Shown: one piece after another, positions 1-10,810 of the stretch
How positions within the stretch are numbered: the first letter of the stretch is position 1
How the letters are laid out: the number at the start of each line of letters is the position of its first letter
DNA from: Chara braunii
Lineage: Eukaryota; Streptophyta; Charophyceae; Charales; Characeae
Reading direction: 5' to 3'
Length of the DNA: 46,248 nt
Assembly (NCBI GenBank): GCA_003427395.1
Contig: BFEA01000590.1
Location: 127,383-173,630, forward strand
Program-made: the position numbers and the translations under genes
The notes under the pieces: model-generated
Database searches by the model: none
Seen by the model: only the letters and a program-made list of their open reading frames with translations
Told to the model about the DNA's origin: nothing

Positions 1-760
1 TCCGGCGTTCCGGGAACGCTGGACCCCCTTCGCGTTTCGGGGGATCGAACCGGCGCGTCTCACCTTGTTCCCCCCCCCTCTCCCCACCCCCGCAGTGCAG
101 AGGGGGTCCTCTGGGAACGCCGGACCGCCTTCGCGTTTCGGGGGAGCGAGGGGTGCGCAGGCTTGGTGTTGTGGCCATCGAGGGGATGGGACGGACCCCC
201 TTCATCCCTCACAGCACACAAAGGGGGTACGGCATTCCGGGAAAGCCGGACCCCCTTCGTGCTATGCCCATCGTCGGATTGGATCTTGGACCCCCATCCT
301 CCCCCGCGGCACAAAGGGGGTCCGGCGTTCCCGTCCTCACCCGCCGGACAAAGGGGGTCCGGCATTCCGGGAACGCCGGACCCCCTTTGTGCTGTGGCCA
401 TCAAGGGGAGGGGACGGACCCACTTCTTCCCCCGCTCCTCACAGGGGGTCCGGCGTTCCCTGAACGCCGGACCCCCTTGGTGCTGTTGTCAGCGACGGGG
501 AGGGAGGGGCCCCCTTACTCTCTCGCAGCACCGACATGGGTCCGGCGTTCCGGGAACGCCGGACCCCGCTCGGTGCTGCTAGAGGTACGGGAAGGGAAGG
601 ACATGAAACGCCGTGGGGTTTCGTCGACGAGGCGGGCGAGGGAGGGGTTCGGCCGACCACCATGCCGACAGGCACGCTGGTGGGGTCTGCTATTTTGGGG
701 ACGCCGGACCCGCACACACAACGGTCATGGGGTACGGCATTCTAGGAATGCCAAACCCGC
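1..760. repeat. GC-rich palindromic satellite array
   Basis: About nine degenerate copies of a roughly 33-bp near-perfect palindrome (core GGTCCGGCGTTCC / GGAACGCCGGACC) recur at about 90-120 bp spacing. Clear copies lie near 1-30, 226-258, 354-386, 446-478 and 538-570, with decayed ones near 105-135, 316-335, 685-712 and 729-760. Spacers also repeat (CTTYGTGCTGTGGCCATC, then a purine-rich stretch and ACAGCACAAAG). Open frames here on both strands (GVPGTPDPL-like repeats) are by-products of the repeat and I do not call them genes. Palindromes become more degenerate towards 760. Confidence 0.85.
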
Positions 761-857
761 TGTGTGGGGCGGTAGCGAAAGTCCCGTGCCACGACGGATG
801 CTTCTTCATGTCATTTAGTGTTGTTTTCTTGTTGTCTTTTTCTGTGCGACCCTTCAG

Positions 858-3800
858 GAAAAACAGCGTCTGGCTCCGCCCCCGAAAAACGGTACGGTAG
901 GTCTAAGCTCTACCATGACAAACCATGGGCTCTTGATTGGGTAGGTGGCCTTCATATGCCGGGTTGCGGAGCCGTTGTCTTTTTTAGCGATGACAATGAC
1001 CTGAGTTGGTACCGCTGCGGAGGGGTGGAGAAATTGGAAGCGGGGAGGTTTACCTACGACGGCAGGAAGTTCAGGATCTTCTTCCTTACGTCTTTCTATG
1101 ACAGAGAGGGGAAAAATTGGGTCAAGGAAGATAAGAAGGTGTCTCTTGACCATCGGCTCTTCCAAGGATACGGGGTCAAGGCTTTGTCGATGAAAACGTT
1201 TGACGCGCGCGGAAACGGAACGGAGTTCCAAATGCTGGATCCGGAAAAGTTTCTTTCCAAAACCAATGGCTACCGCGTGACTGGTTCCCTGCCTGTCGTC
1301 GACAGCGCTTTTATGCTCAGCAGACCTTTGGTCCAATTCAATAGCCCGGCGGACCAACTCGCAGCTTTCGTTATGCGATACACGGAAGAGTTCGCGAGGC
1401 TGCCTGCTGCCCAGCAAGTTGACCGTGTTTTCGTGCCGATTGACGCCCCGTCTTAGTCGGCTGCGGGGCCCAAACGGCGCCAAGATCAGCCGGCCAGAGC
1501 GGGTGGAAAGAGGAAGCAATTGCCGACTGCCCCGTTTTCGTCAGCTGCGGTTGTCCAGGCTCTGCCCGCTCCGGTTCCGCCCTCGGATCGGCAAGGTCGC
1601 GATGCGGCCGAGCAGTCCAGCGAGGCCACAGACTACGACGACGGAGCTGTGCGCTATCGGGCTGGTCCCCAGCATCGTTCACGGGGAGGTGCAGGTACCT
1701 TCGATGACGAGGAATGCGAGGGCCAAGATGGAAAGGGCGGTGGTTGGGATGGGGAGGGCGGTGGTGAGGAGGGGGAGGGCGATGGTGAGGAGGAGGAGGG
1801 TGGTGGTGAGGCAGACGACGGTAACGAAGGAGATGCTGAAGGTGAGGACGATGGCATGGACGAGGAGAGAGACGATGTTGGTGAGGAAGTCGAAGACAAT
1901 CGCTCCTCCCAATTTCACCGTCGCCACCACAACAAATCGCAGGGGCGCCGTGAGGACGACGCCTGCCGCGTCGGTGACGCGGTCGATGCTGGTGGCCAGC
2001 CTGCAGCCTCCCGCGGAATGTCGCAATCCTATGACCAGACGAAGGATGGGAGAGACGAACCTGACTCACGGGGAAAGCGAAAGAGGGGAGAGGCGTCGAC
2101 CTCTCCTGCGAGTCGAACAAAACAGGCGCGGGCCGACGCCGTCAATGAAGCTCGCGGAGCGTTGACGGCATCACAGGAAGCACGGGCTCCTCAGAAAACT
2201 GGTGGGGGGGGGCGAAGTGGCAGCTGTGGGGGCGGTCGCGGCGGCGGTAGGAAAGGCTCGCAAAGGTCCAGGGCACCTGAGCTGCGGGTCCCTCGGCGAC
2301 TTGGAGGAGTGGAGGAGGCGAGGCAAGGTGCGGGCTTGGGGCCTACAAAAGTGATGTACAAGAAGGCTCCGTTTCACTTCAAGGTCTTTATATACACCAC
2401 GATCGATAAGCTTGATATGCTTCGAGCGGAGGTGAAACGGATCGCCTCCAGTGCACGCCATCTTGTGTGGGACAAACTCAGCAGGCAGACCACATTGCTT
2501 CCTGTATGCATGCGGTCAAAGGAGGTTATGGTGGCGCCCGTCGACATCGTCGCAGCCACACAAAAAATGGCATGCAAGGCCGCCATCGTGGATATCTCGG
2601 CCGCGAATTTCAGCAGTGCATGGACCTCGCAAGACTTCAATGCACTGTACGCAATGATGGCGAAGTGTTGTGGTCCAAATTGGGTCCTCTTCTTCTTTGC
2701 ACCGTAGAATGTGCAAAGCGATGTCTTGCGTCAATTTTACCGTTGGGAGGACATCGAGCTCATCCCCGGGTCATGGAAACTCGTGGACAGGCCGCCGAGC
2801 GACGTCGCAAGGTACGGCAACATCGCTACGAGCAGTCGGGACCTGATGGCGATCGTGCTGCACGCTGAAGGAGGGGATCTGAAAAAAGTAACTGTCGCAC
2901 CCCGACTTCACAACGATCTCACCGAAGTGCATGTTGTGGAGGAAAAGTTCGGGAAATGTCTCGGAAAACACGGTGGCGTCGAGGGCGACGAAAGTGCCGC
3001 ATATTCAATTTGGGAGCGAGAACCTAACAAGTTGCGGAAGTTGTGCGGTTCATTCGTAGGAGAGGCAGAAGGTGTGCTTTTGCTGGGTAGGGCGCACGCG
3101 GGTCTTGTATGAAAGTTATTGCTTGCAGGTAATAATGTCATTGTCGATGACGAGTCGGCCAAGGACATTGCATACTTGACAAAGTACGTTGACATACTTG
3201 TTAAGGATGAGAAATTCTAGTGCCGCCTCGAGAAGCCGCGTGCCACACATCGCACGAACAGGGATATGTACCACAAGTTAGGAGGACCGAAAAGACTGAA
3301 GGTGTGGGAATACCTATTTCGCGATGTGCCGGATGGACGCCTTGATGAGGGATACATATATAGGAAAGCCAAGGTGACCGAGGCCCTCAAACATTATCAC
3401 GGTGCTCTAACTGGCACCTTCGAGACATTCGTTGCTCGATGCGAGATCTTGAGGTTTGATCTTCACAAAGATAAACTGACGTTTAAGGACTATGCAGACC
3501 TCGCTAAATAGGGTGATGGCCTTAGCCCCGTTGACAGCGAGGAAGACTCGTCGGACTCCGACCTCGAGATCGAAAAGGACACCAATGCAACTGGGTGGTG
3601 CGGGAAGTCCGTTGCCATGGAGCACAACGTCAAGGGATATGGACCGGGTCAATCAGAGGGATGCTCGAACCTGCCACCCACGAACAGTGTGGCCTCGGGT
3701 GTGGACCGGGTTGTATATACGCCTGTGGAAGATGACGAAGACGATGACCTTGATATTCCTGATCGGCCAACGAAGTTGGCGCCAGGCGATCCGATTCCTC

Positions 3801-4747
3801 CCAGATTTTGTGCGGATGCAAACAATGTGTATTTCTTGGATGACAAATACACATGCACTAGTGAGGACAAGTGGGGCCATGATATCATTTGGCATGACGG
3901 CATTTTCGAGTCATGTATCCAAGGCGTGGAGTGGAAAATGGCGGTGAAGTATGTCTTGAAGGGTTGGAGACCGTTTCCCCGCATGGGAAAGGACAACTGG
4001 TTGAAGACGACGGAGCAATCAATACTATACTGTTGTCGGAAAGAGAACCCCGGGGAGAGTGAAACATCCATCGCGGCAAAGGCGAAACGATTGTTCGACG
4101 CCTAGGGAGCCACTCGACAGTTATAGTACTCACACAAGTTTTACGAGTTGCAGTCGAGCCCCTCGTATGGCAAGATTGACTGGAAGGTTGAGCGCGCCGC
4201 TGCGCTCGAGAGCATGGACGTGGACTCCCGAGAAGATGCCGCCCCTGTGCCCGAGGCGGCCACAGGGAACACGATGGGTGAACAAAGGGAAGATGGCGGG
4301 ACGACGTTCGGCGTGAAGCTTTCGTTGCCAGAGGCGGGGAACACGCCCGCAGGCAAAAACACCATCGGAGCCATCTCTGTCGCAACGGGGGATACATCAC
4401 AAGGTGAAAAAGTGTCACTCGACAAGCCGGCAGATGGGGGGGCCACATACGGGAGTCTTCTCGCGACAAGTGTGGCGCTGGCAGGCACATCGGAGATGGT
4501 GTCAGAGTCCACTACTGGGATGGGCGTCACGGGGATGTTGTTGCATCCGCCCACATGCACTAGCAAAGGTGACGCACACTGTACAACAACACCACAGGGA
4601 GGGGTCACAGGGGAGGACGAGAATGGGGGAAATGCAGGGGGGTCTCCACGTTCTCGCAATATTGAGGACATGACGACGGACGATGAGGATGGGGTAGAAG
4701 GCGGAAAGGGCGTGAGCGATCCCACGCGTGCAGAAAATGAGGGGTGA
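858..4747 (+). pseudogene. Long unrecognised transposon-like frame interrupted by in-frame stops
   Basis: A single reading frame runs for about 3.9 kb without a frameshift but is cut by stops at 1454 (TAG), 2705 (TAG), 3110 (TGA), 3218, 3509, 4103 and 4124 (all TAG), ending at TGA 4745. No TAA occurs. A pyrimidine-rich tract followed by CAG ends at 857, so 858 may be the start of an exon; there is no convincing ATG. Visible parts: an N-terminal globular region (858-1450), a basic patch (GGKRKQ near 1500), a very acidic Glu/Gly/Asp tract (about 1700-1890), a second basic patch (GKRKRGEAS near 2075), an Arg/Gly/Ser-rich linker, then a globular domain (2350-3500) with RWEDIELIPGSW. The 4150-4740 part is low-complexity Gly/Thr/Ser. 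I recognise no family. A degraded methyltransferase-like fold in 2350-3200 is only a weak impression. A Ulp1 protease frame follows on the same strand, which suggests one DNA-transposon unit. Confidence 0.5.
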
Positions 4748-5325
4748 GACAGGGAATGAACTTGAGGGGAATCCTCTTCGGGGGAAAATTTAATGTTTTC
4801 GAATGTGTGCTCATTTTTTTGAAATCTGGGTTTGTGGGCGGAATTTGTTCCTGTGTACAATCGAACTGCAGACTCATTAGTGTTCAATTTCCGGGATTTG
4901 GCCTTTTAATTGTTGACAAGAAAATTGTAGGGTGAATAATAGTGTGTCGTAGTATGCGTGTGTGTCTCTCTATATTCGTCAATATGCTGCGTTGTGTATA
5001 TGCATGTATGCCGTTGGGGTACGGTGATGAAAGGGGGCAGGAGTCAGGATTGATTGGTCCAGAAGTATTGTCATTCATCTAATTGTAAGTTTAGCGAAAC
5101 ATTGATGACGTATCTTGAATACATCATTTCCGTTTAGCATGTTATGCTAAGGCACTTGCCCATGTACAAGTATCTCAAATGGTCGCCCTCCCTGTTTTTT
5201 ACACCGCCTGCCCACCCGTTTCTTACTTTCCTGTAAGGGCGACCATTTTTTACACCCCTGTCCGCCTCGGTCACCGTTGTTTACACCGCCGTCGATGTCG
5301 TATTCGTCGTGTTTGTCATGTGCAG
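4748..5325 (+). other. Non-coding spacer between the long frame and the Ulp1 frame
   Basis: AT-rich stretch without a convincing gene. It could hold an intron: GTGAGA at 4744 resembles a donor and TGTGCAG ending at 5325 resembles an acceptor. Joining those two sites does not put the downstream sequence in the Ulp1 frame, so the intron is unproven. It also holds the hairpin at 5177-5248 and three partly repeated TTTTTACACC-like motifs (about 5195, 5246 and 5279). Confidence 0.4.
5177..5248. repeat. Perfect 13-bp inverted repeat
   Basis: AAATGGTCGCCCT at 5177-5189 is the exact reverse complement of AGGGCGACCATTT at 5236-5248, with a 46-base loop. Both arms are followed by a TTTTTTACACC-like string. 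It sits just upstream of the Ulp1 frame. Confidence 0.7.
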
Positions 5326-6161
5326 TGCAAATTACAACAACAGATACAAGAAAGTGCAAAAGAGGGTGGACAATGCGCCTTGCAACATCGTCTTTATCAG
5401 AGAAGGAGATGAAAGCACTCTCACATGTACGTCGGGAGTACGGGAAAAGGTTCCCAATAGCGAGCACACACAATCATCGGACGAACGAAGTACTGAAGCT
5501 AACTCGAGACAAATTTATTTTACTAGTCGACGAGCGGAACTGGTTAAATGACAACGTCATCAACTTCTACCTGAACCTCATCGCACTAGACAACTGGTGT
5601 AGAATCACACACGTAGAATGAGACGCCAAGAACGAAACCGTGATTAGAATCGGAAAGGGTCGCATTCCTTGAATATCAGTGTTGAGCTCGTTTTTCTTCG
5701 CCAGACTTTTCGACAGCGAAATGAGATATCAAGAGCGAGAGGTGCAGCACAGGTCGAATGACATTATAATAAGTGACATGGACTTGATAATTGCCCCTTT
5801 CCATATCGCACACACGAACCACAAGACCCTCGTTGTGGCTGACTTCAGGAGGAGGAAATTTGAATTTTACGACTCCCTCAGCCCCGACAAAGAACTGGCA
5901 GCCAAAGTGACCGGCGAATTTGCAAAGTTTTTGTTTAAAAGATTGATTCAGCAAGGCAAAGAGGTGGACACGAAACCGTTTAATCACATACGGACCATAG
6001 AGGGCGTCCCGAAACAACATGACACTAGCTCGTGTCGGGTCTTCATGCTCGCATACGCATCGCTATTGGCAAGGGGTCACCTTCCGCCTTTCTCTTTCAC
6101 CGCTGATGACATACCTGCAATACGTCGTCGAATGGCTTTGGACACAGTGGCTCGCGAGTAG
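5326..6161 (+). pseudogene. Ulp1/SENP-like cysteine protease (C48), transposon-associated, broken
   Basis: The frame matches the Ulp1 protease core. WLNDNVINFYLNLI (about 5540-5580) is the substrate-binding entry motif. The catalytic His is in NHKTLVVAD (codon at 5820), Asp in YDSL (5871), the oxyanion Gln in PKQHD (6015) and the nucleophile Cys in SSCRVF (6033). The usual Trp after the catalytic His is Lys here. Ulp1 domains cleave SUMO-like modifiers in cells, and many plant and algal DNA transposons carry one next to the transposase. Two in-frame TGA codons (5619 and 5670) interrupt the frame between WLND and the catalytic half with no frameshift, so this copy is probably dead. The start is uncertain: the open frame reaches back to 5277, and 5326 is only a possible exon start after TGTGCAG. 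It shares strand with the long unrecognised frame upstream. Confidence 0.8.
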
Positions 6162-6273
6162 TATGAACCTGCTGCTGGATATTGTGATTACATGCGAATG
6201 GATGTGGGTAACATTAAATTGTTTGTCATGGAAACAATGTATAGAAGATGACAACCATTGCTCCAAGTTCCTG

Positions 6274-6370
6274 CCCCTTACCCCTTGTCTTTTACCCCTT
6301 ACCCCTTATCCCTTACCCCCAAACCCCTTACCCCCAAACCCCTTACCCCTTACCCCTTACCCCTTACCCT
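6274..6370. repeat. (CCCCTTA)n short tandem array
   Basis: About a dozen copies of the 7-mer CCCCTTA, with variants TCTTTTA and CCCCCAAA mixed in. It resembles telomere-like repeats in composition but is not the plant CCCTAAA repeat. It is interstitial, between the Ulp1 pseudogene and the giant LTR element. Confidence 0.8.
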
Positions 6371-6762
6371 TGCATGTATACCCATACCCCAAATTCAAAT
6401 GCATTTTTTACCCTAAATCACCAAGGAAATGACAATTTAAATTTCGTTCAAAAAATATAAAATGTCTGTTTTGACGAAATCGCTGTTAATAAGCCGATGT
6501 GAACTTCCGTGACATGCTAGTCAAGTGTTTGTCTTCGCGCTCACTAGGAGTACATTGTGACTGATGAGTCACGACAAGCCCCCGTGACACGCTGGGGTAA
6601 TCACCTTTCGTGACTCTTTAAGTATTCGCCAGAAGTGACTCGTCTCTGTTTTCATCTCGTATGCCTCTCCTGAGTGACAGGCCTTAAAGCGCTTCCGGCT
6701 CGCTCGCCGAGCGGTTACGAGTGTGAGAGAGAGCAGTCAACGTGTGGTCCCCCATGTCAATT

Positions 6763-7076
6763 GAGTCGCGAGGAGTCTGTATGACAAGAAAAAACCATCT
6801 CAAGTGGCTACATACGAGCGGATATCAACTAAGCTTGCATCGCTAGCGTCTTTAGTCTCCGCATGTGCTGTGCATTTTGTTTTTGAAGGGAAGGTAACCA
6901 AGATTAGGAGGGGACATGTGCGCATAGACGNTTCCGAGGGAAATGTGCAACGCAGGAGCGGTGCATGTTCGAGAGAGAGATACGTGGACGACAGGCGGAA
7001 GCTCCAGGAGAAGAGAGGGAAGTCTACGAGAGGAGCCGTGCAGATGAGTGTGCTCTGTCTTGCTAGATACAATTGA
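6763..7076 (+). CDS. Small open frame in 5' LTR, beta-alpha-beta domain (no ATG)
   Basis: Open from after a TGA near 6762 to 7076 but with no ATG in frame. Predicted layout is a hydrophobic strand (AVHFVFEGKV near codons of 6860-6890), a charged helix (RERYVDDRRKLQEKRG) and a final strand (AVQMSVLCLA). This order matches the domain in the element's 3' ORF at 25098. It may be a remnant or an exon. Function unknown. One N at 6931 hides a residue. Confidence 0.4.
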
Positions 7077-7592
7077 CTTCAACTGTTGTCTTCGTGATTG
7101 CCCAGGGCACCTTGTGGCTGATAAACCNCAGCGCNACTTCTTGTGCAGTCACGAGGGTGACTAGTCTCAGTATCTCTTTGCACGTTCTCCAGGGTGATAA
7201 GCAGTTGGGTGAAGATCGAGAAAGAGCGAGCATCGGAGCGTGATTAGACGAGCGCTGAAGAAGTGAAGATTAGGGAGGACGCGCTGCTCTCTCGTTGTTG
7301 CCGTTGTCGCCCTACCGCTGGATCTCNCGNANCTTGCTAAGGATGAAATTCTCAGTTCTCGACATTGGATCAGCCAATGATGGCCAGGAAAGAGAGGCAT
7401 TCTCCACCGTGCTTTAGATAGGCGAGCGGAAGCAGACGCTTGTCTTAGAATTGTTGTTGGCGTCAGTGATAACTAAGTGTGTTTGGTATGTCAGATCGAG
7501 TTACAAGACAGGAGGAACAGATGAAGGACGCAGACAGCTACTACGAAAATGATTCGTGCGCGCGAAGATAATCTGCTATAGTTTGTGAAGGT

Positions 7593-7734
7593 CTAGTGTG
7601 CCTTCTCTGTTGGAGTCATCTACTGTCCGCCTGTGCTCAGACACTTACCAGTACATTAGTCAGCTAGTGTGCCTTCTCTGTTGGAGTCATCTACTGTCCA
7701 CCTGTGCTCAGACACTTACCTGTACATTAGTCAG
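7593..7734. repeat. 71-bp tandem duplication in 5' LTR
   Basis: Two copies start with CTAGTGTGCC at 7593 and 7664, differing at a few bases. The same duplication is at 27027-27168 in the 3' LTR. Confidence 0.9.
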
Positions 7735-8890
7735 CCTCTTGTTCCTCTTGTTGATAGTGGGGAGGCTAAAGCGCAAGGATCCTTCTTGGTTGTGTGCAAA
7801 CCCGGGTTTTAGCTTGGTGCTACAGGAGTGTGTGATTAGGGAGGTATTAATGTGGTGGTTTTACTTCAGCCCGTAGTGAGTAGCGAGAAGGTCGCTCTCA
7901 ACTGACAGGCGGGGGCTGATTATCGGATACTAAACAAGTGTTTGTGGAGACGTAAAGTTGTCGGAAGGAAGGCGTAGCGTAAAGTCTCATGGTTCAAGGC
8001 TTGAGAATCTTGGTCGAGAGACATCAACGACAGTTCCTAGTGGCATGTGGTTGGAACCAGGCAGATAAGAGTTCACCCTTTCTTTTTGATCCGCCGTCTC
8101 TTGCTTGTTTTCCCTTTGTACTGACTTGGTACAAGAGCTGCCCGATCTTGAGCTTCCCCTTCTGCAGACTTTAATAAAAAATTGCTTAACCTTTAATTAC
8201 TTCTTTTTTTTTTTTTTTCGAGTCCACACATTACCTGATTGAGGCCGACGAACTTAATGATAAGCGTAAGACGCTCTGCACGTATCCACCAAAGGCTTTG
8301 GCCTACTAACTAAGGAAGTCGTAGCAGGTCGAGGTCCCGATCTGGGGAAAAAGGGTGACCCCACGGTGAGAAAGAAGTACTAAAATGTTGCTTTCTAGTT
8401 TGCAAGTGCCTTCTCATGGGCAGGAAAAGATCTTTTCTGAGGGGAATTGCATACCTNCTCGTCAAGTTTTTACTCGATGGGGATTGATTCTTACGCTTGC
8501 TTACACCAGGTCTGCATGAGTGGAAGGTTTTATTTGAGGAAGTTCACCGAGAGTCGCTGAACACGCCCAAAATACAGAATATCTAGTCCCTCTTCTTTTA
8601 TTTATGAAGACGAAGAAAAAGGTTTGACGCGTCAGTCACAGTTTGACTACTAGTCTCANCCATAGCCATAGTCGGGGTGGGTCACTGTTGTCCAAAAGTG
8701 GTGATAAGGATCTGTAGCAGTCCAAAAAGGGTGTATATTCTCTGTTGTACTTGATGTATCGTGCAAAGCTCAGAGCAGCGAGCACATCCCCCGCCTCTTA
8801 TATTTGATGGGCACAGATCAAGCATGAGCATGGGACCTCACAAATGATGCTCTTATAATTGATTTACTTGATCATTGCTCATCAATCTAG

Positions 8891-9118
8891 TTGTTTGAAG
8901 CTAGATCATCCGGAAAGAGAATTAACCTGAGACCCTTATTGGACGATTACGACACCCTGAGTGCCTCGAAAACTGAGCCTATGTATCTTATGAGGCTTGG
9001 GAGTGTTGTGTCTTGCAATACACCTTGCAAGATGCTGGTGAAGGAAGTACTCAATTTGATCCAGCNNAATCCAAACATTCAATCATTAGAATTCACAGGT
9101 CGAAGTTACCCTAAGTGA
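8891..9118 (+). CDS. Small open frame in 5' LTR, conserved in the inverted relative
   Basis: A 75-codon open frame without ATG. MYLMRLGSVV (strand), CKMLVKEVLNLIQ (helix) and IQSLEFTGRS (strand) align in order with LVLLKIGSM, FSYLLIEGFEL and LHYLVIGLE in the frame at 37259-37603 on the minus strand. That frame lies at the equivalent distance (about 3.2 kb) from the LTR end in the diverged inverted copy. Function unknown. Two Ns at 9066-9067. Confidence 0.4.
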   Translation: MFEARSSGKRINLRPLLDDYDTLSASKTEPMYLMRLGSVVSCNTPCKMLVKEVLNLIQXNPNIQSLEFTGRSYPK

Positions 9119-9264
9119 AGGCTATNTGCATCCCCGCTCACGNAAAGGGGGAAANGGGAGCCGTTCAAAAGGCACCTNTGTGTGACACCATGGAAATGAA
9201 CAGACCAGATCTGACGTNGATTTGAANCAAAACCAGTACCGAGGAGAAGGTTGAAAGTCTGGAA

Positions 9265-9395
9265 AGGAGAGTTATCACTCAAGTGACAGTTATCAGAGTC
9301 ATCNTTTAGNTGACAGTNATCAGAGTTATCCTTCAAGTGATAGNAATCAGAGTTATNATTCAAGTGANAGTAATCGGAACNACCNTTCAGACGAC
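9265..9395. repeat. 30-bp tandem repeats in 5' LTR
   Basis: About four degenerate units of CAAGTGACAGTTATCAGAGT-type sequence at 30-bp period, several with Ns. In one frame they encode Ser/Tyr/Gln/Asp-rich decapeptides (SSDSYQS-like). The copy in the 3' LTR is at 28699-28829. Confidence 0.75.
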
Positions 9396-9651
9396 AACAA
9401 TCANATTATCAACCGAATCAGAATCAGCACTAAGAAACAGNTCTCAAAAGGCTCTTAAGCAGCAATCGGACANCCTATAGTTGACAATCACTGACTACTC
9501 TATCCAACCCTTGACACCTGTAGAGCAGGCCANCGCTAGGTCTTACACCANACTGCCTTCGAAGGAGTGAACGCCAGCGTTCTAATCAAGAACATCATTG
9601 TTGGNTGTCTAACCAATTCTTGGTCCGAGCCTTGAGAAAAAANAGGGCGTT

Positions 9652-9897
9652 ATGAAAGAAAGTGAGATCTTGGTGATAAAGCACCGAGTGAACAGGGACA
9701 AGAGGGAAGGATGNGAGGAAAATGCATNCAAAGATATGGAGATATTCAGACTAGTACAGAGGGAATTCGCAGTNAGNACCGCAGAAGAGAGAAAATACAT
9801 AGAATACGTAATCTATTTCTATGGGCTTGACAACATTCTGCACAGTACCTGTTCTTCGCTGGAAATGGTGGAACAGGCCAGGGTGAAGTTTGCGTGA
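9652..9897 (+). CDS. LTR small ORF, type B beta-alpha-beta domain
   Basis: An 81-codon ATG-initiated frame (MKESEIL start, ends at TGA 9895). It has a strand (ILVIKHRVNRD), a helix (KDMEIFRLVQREFA), a strand pair (KYIEYVIYFYGLDN) and a helix (SLEMVEQARVKF). It is clearly paralogous to the LTR frame at 10811-11022 (KIEYTYFLNDRNG) and to the minus-strand frame at 35325-35579 (MIEYTYYIHGSDG, then SIEEARRVVAG). I do not recognise a known family. The protein similarity between copies whose DNA has diverged suggests it was once selected as protein. Confidence 0.55.
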   Translation: MKESEILVIKHRVNRDKREGXEENAXKDMEIFRLVQREFAXXTAEERKYIEYVIYFYGLDNILHSTCSSLEMVEQARVKFA

Positions 9898-10108
9898 GCT
9901 CAGTAATACTTTGATTACTTTCTCCCCAAAGCTTCAACGATATTTGAAACCGCACAGCACTCACTCTCGGTTAGAAACGGTTNAGCGGGCGAGTANCGAT
10001 CANACAGTGTTCAAAAGAGGCACTCGGGTTACCGAAACCTTGACTCAGATAACTGATTTCAGACTCAGCGCTCTGAACGGTATCTAGATCGGAACTCAGG
10101 GACAGTAA

Positions 10109-10262
10109 TCAGAACTGTACCTGAAGTCGTACTCCGGACAGTACTCAGAACTGTACCTGAAGTCGTACTCCGGACATTACTCAGAACTGTACCTGAAGTC
10201 GTACTTCGGACAGTACTCAGAACTGTACCTGAAGTCGTACTCCGGACAATACTCAGAACTGT
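10109..10262. repeat. 36-bp GTAC-rich tandem repeat in 5' LTR
   Basis: Four copies of AACTGTACCTGAAGTCGTAC followed by TCCGGACAGTACTCAG, 36-bp period, rich in GTAC and AGTACT palindromes. Minus-strand frames through it (VRSTTSGTVLST repeats) are repeat by-products. Confidence 0.9.
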
Positions 10263-10810
10263 ACTCTGTACTGTACTCGGGGCCGTACTCAGAGCAGTTC
10301 TTGGGACTGTACCAGAGACTGCGCTCAAAACAGCTCATGGAACAAGTGTTCAGAATGGAATCTAATTGTGGATTCAGTCGCCACCCAATTTGAGTTTTCA
10401 GCAAACAGCTAGCTCAGACGGCAACAAACATTCTTTAGCAAGCGATTAGTCTTCGGGCCAGCAAGCAGTCAGTTTCCGGAACGGCAATCAGTCAGTGCCA
10501 TCAAGTTCTCAGACGGAAATCAGTGAACAGGATCCAGTTAAGGAAGTTACGAACTGCACTTCAGGGCGGCAATCTTAGTGACAGCGGACAAACGACAACT
10601 TGAAAATAATAACCAGAGAACGGCAACCAAAAACAGCAACGGAAAAACAGCAATCAGAAATCAATTATCCAAACAGCAGTCTACCCAAAAGTCTTTTCAT
10701 GCTTAGACCATCCAAGAGTCTCTCGTTTTGAGTTGGGTGATGATGTGGTGAGAGTTCAGTGAAAAGCATGGACAGTCGCAACACAATTAGAGTCTCTTGT
10801 TCTCTATATT

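Noticed and set aside
65-818. Overlapping open frames on both strands in the first 800 bases
   Set aside because: They are by-products of the GC-rich palindromic repeat; peptides simply restate the repeat and overlap in all frames.
1371-2165. Long frames opposite and beside the 858-4747 frame (Pro/His- or Arg/Thr-rich)
   Set aside because: Shadows of the acidic GAG/GGG-rich tract; composition bias explains their openness.
858-4747. Nonstandard nuclear code with TAG as Gln
   Set aside because: TAG, TGA and TAA all interrupt other degenerate element frames here, and decay by C-to-T change explains the pattern; kept only as an alternative in the findings.
6274-6370. True telomere
   Set aside because: Heptamer is CCCCTTA with variants, not CCCTAAA, and it is flanked by transposon DNA on both sides.
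9265-9395. CRISPR-like array
   Set aside because: Contiguous degenerate tandem repeats without unique spacers, in a eukaryotic retrotransposon.
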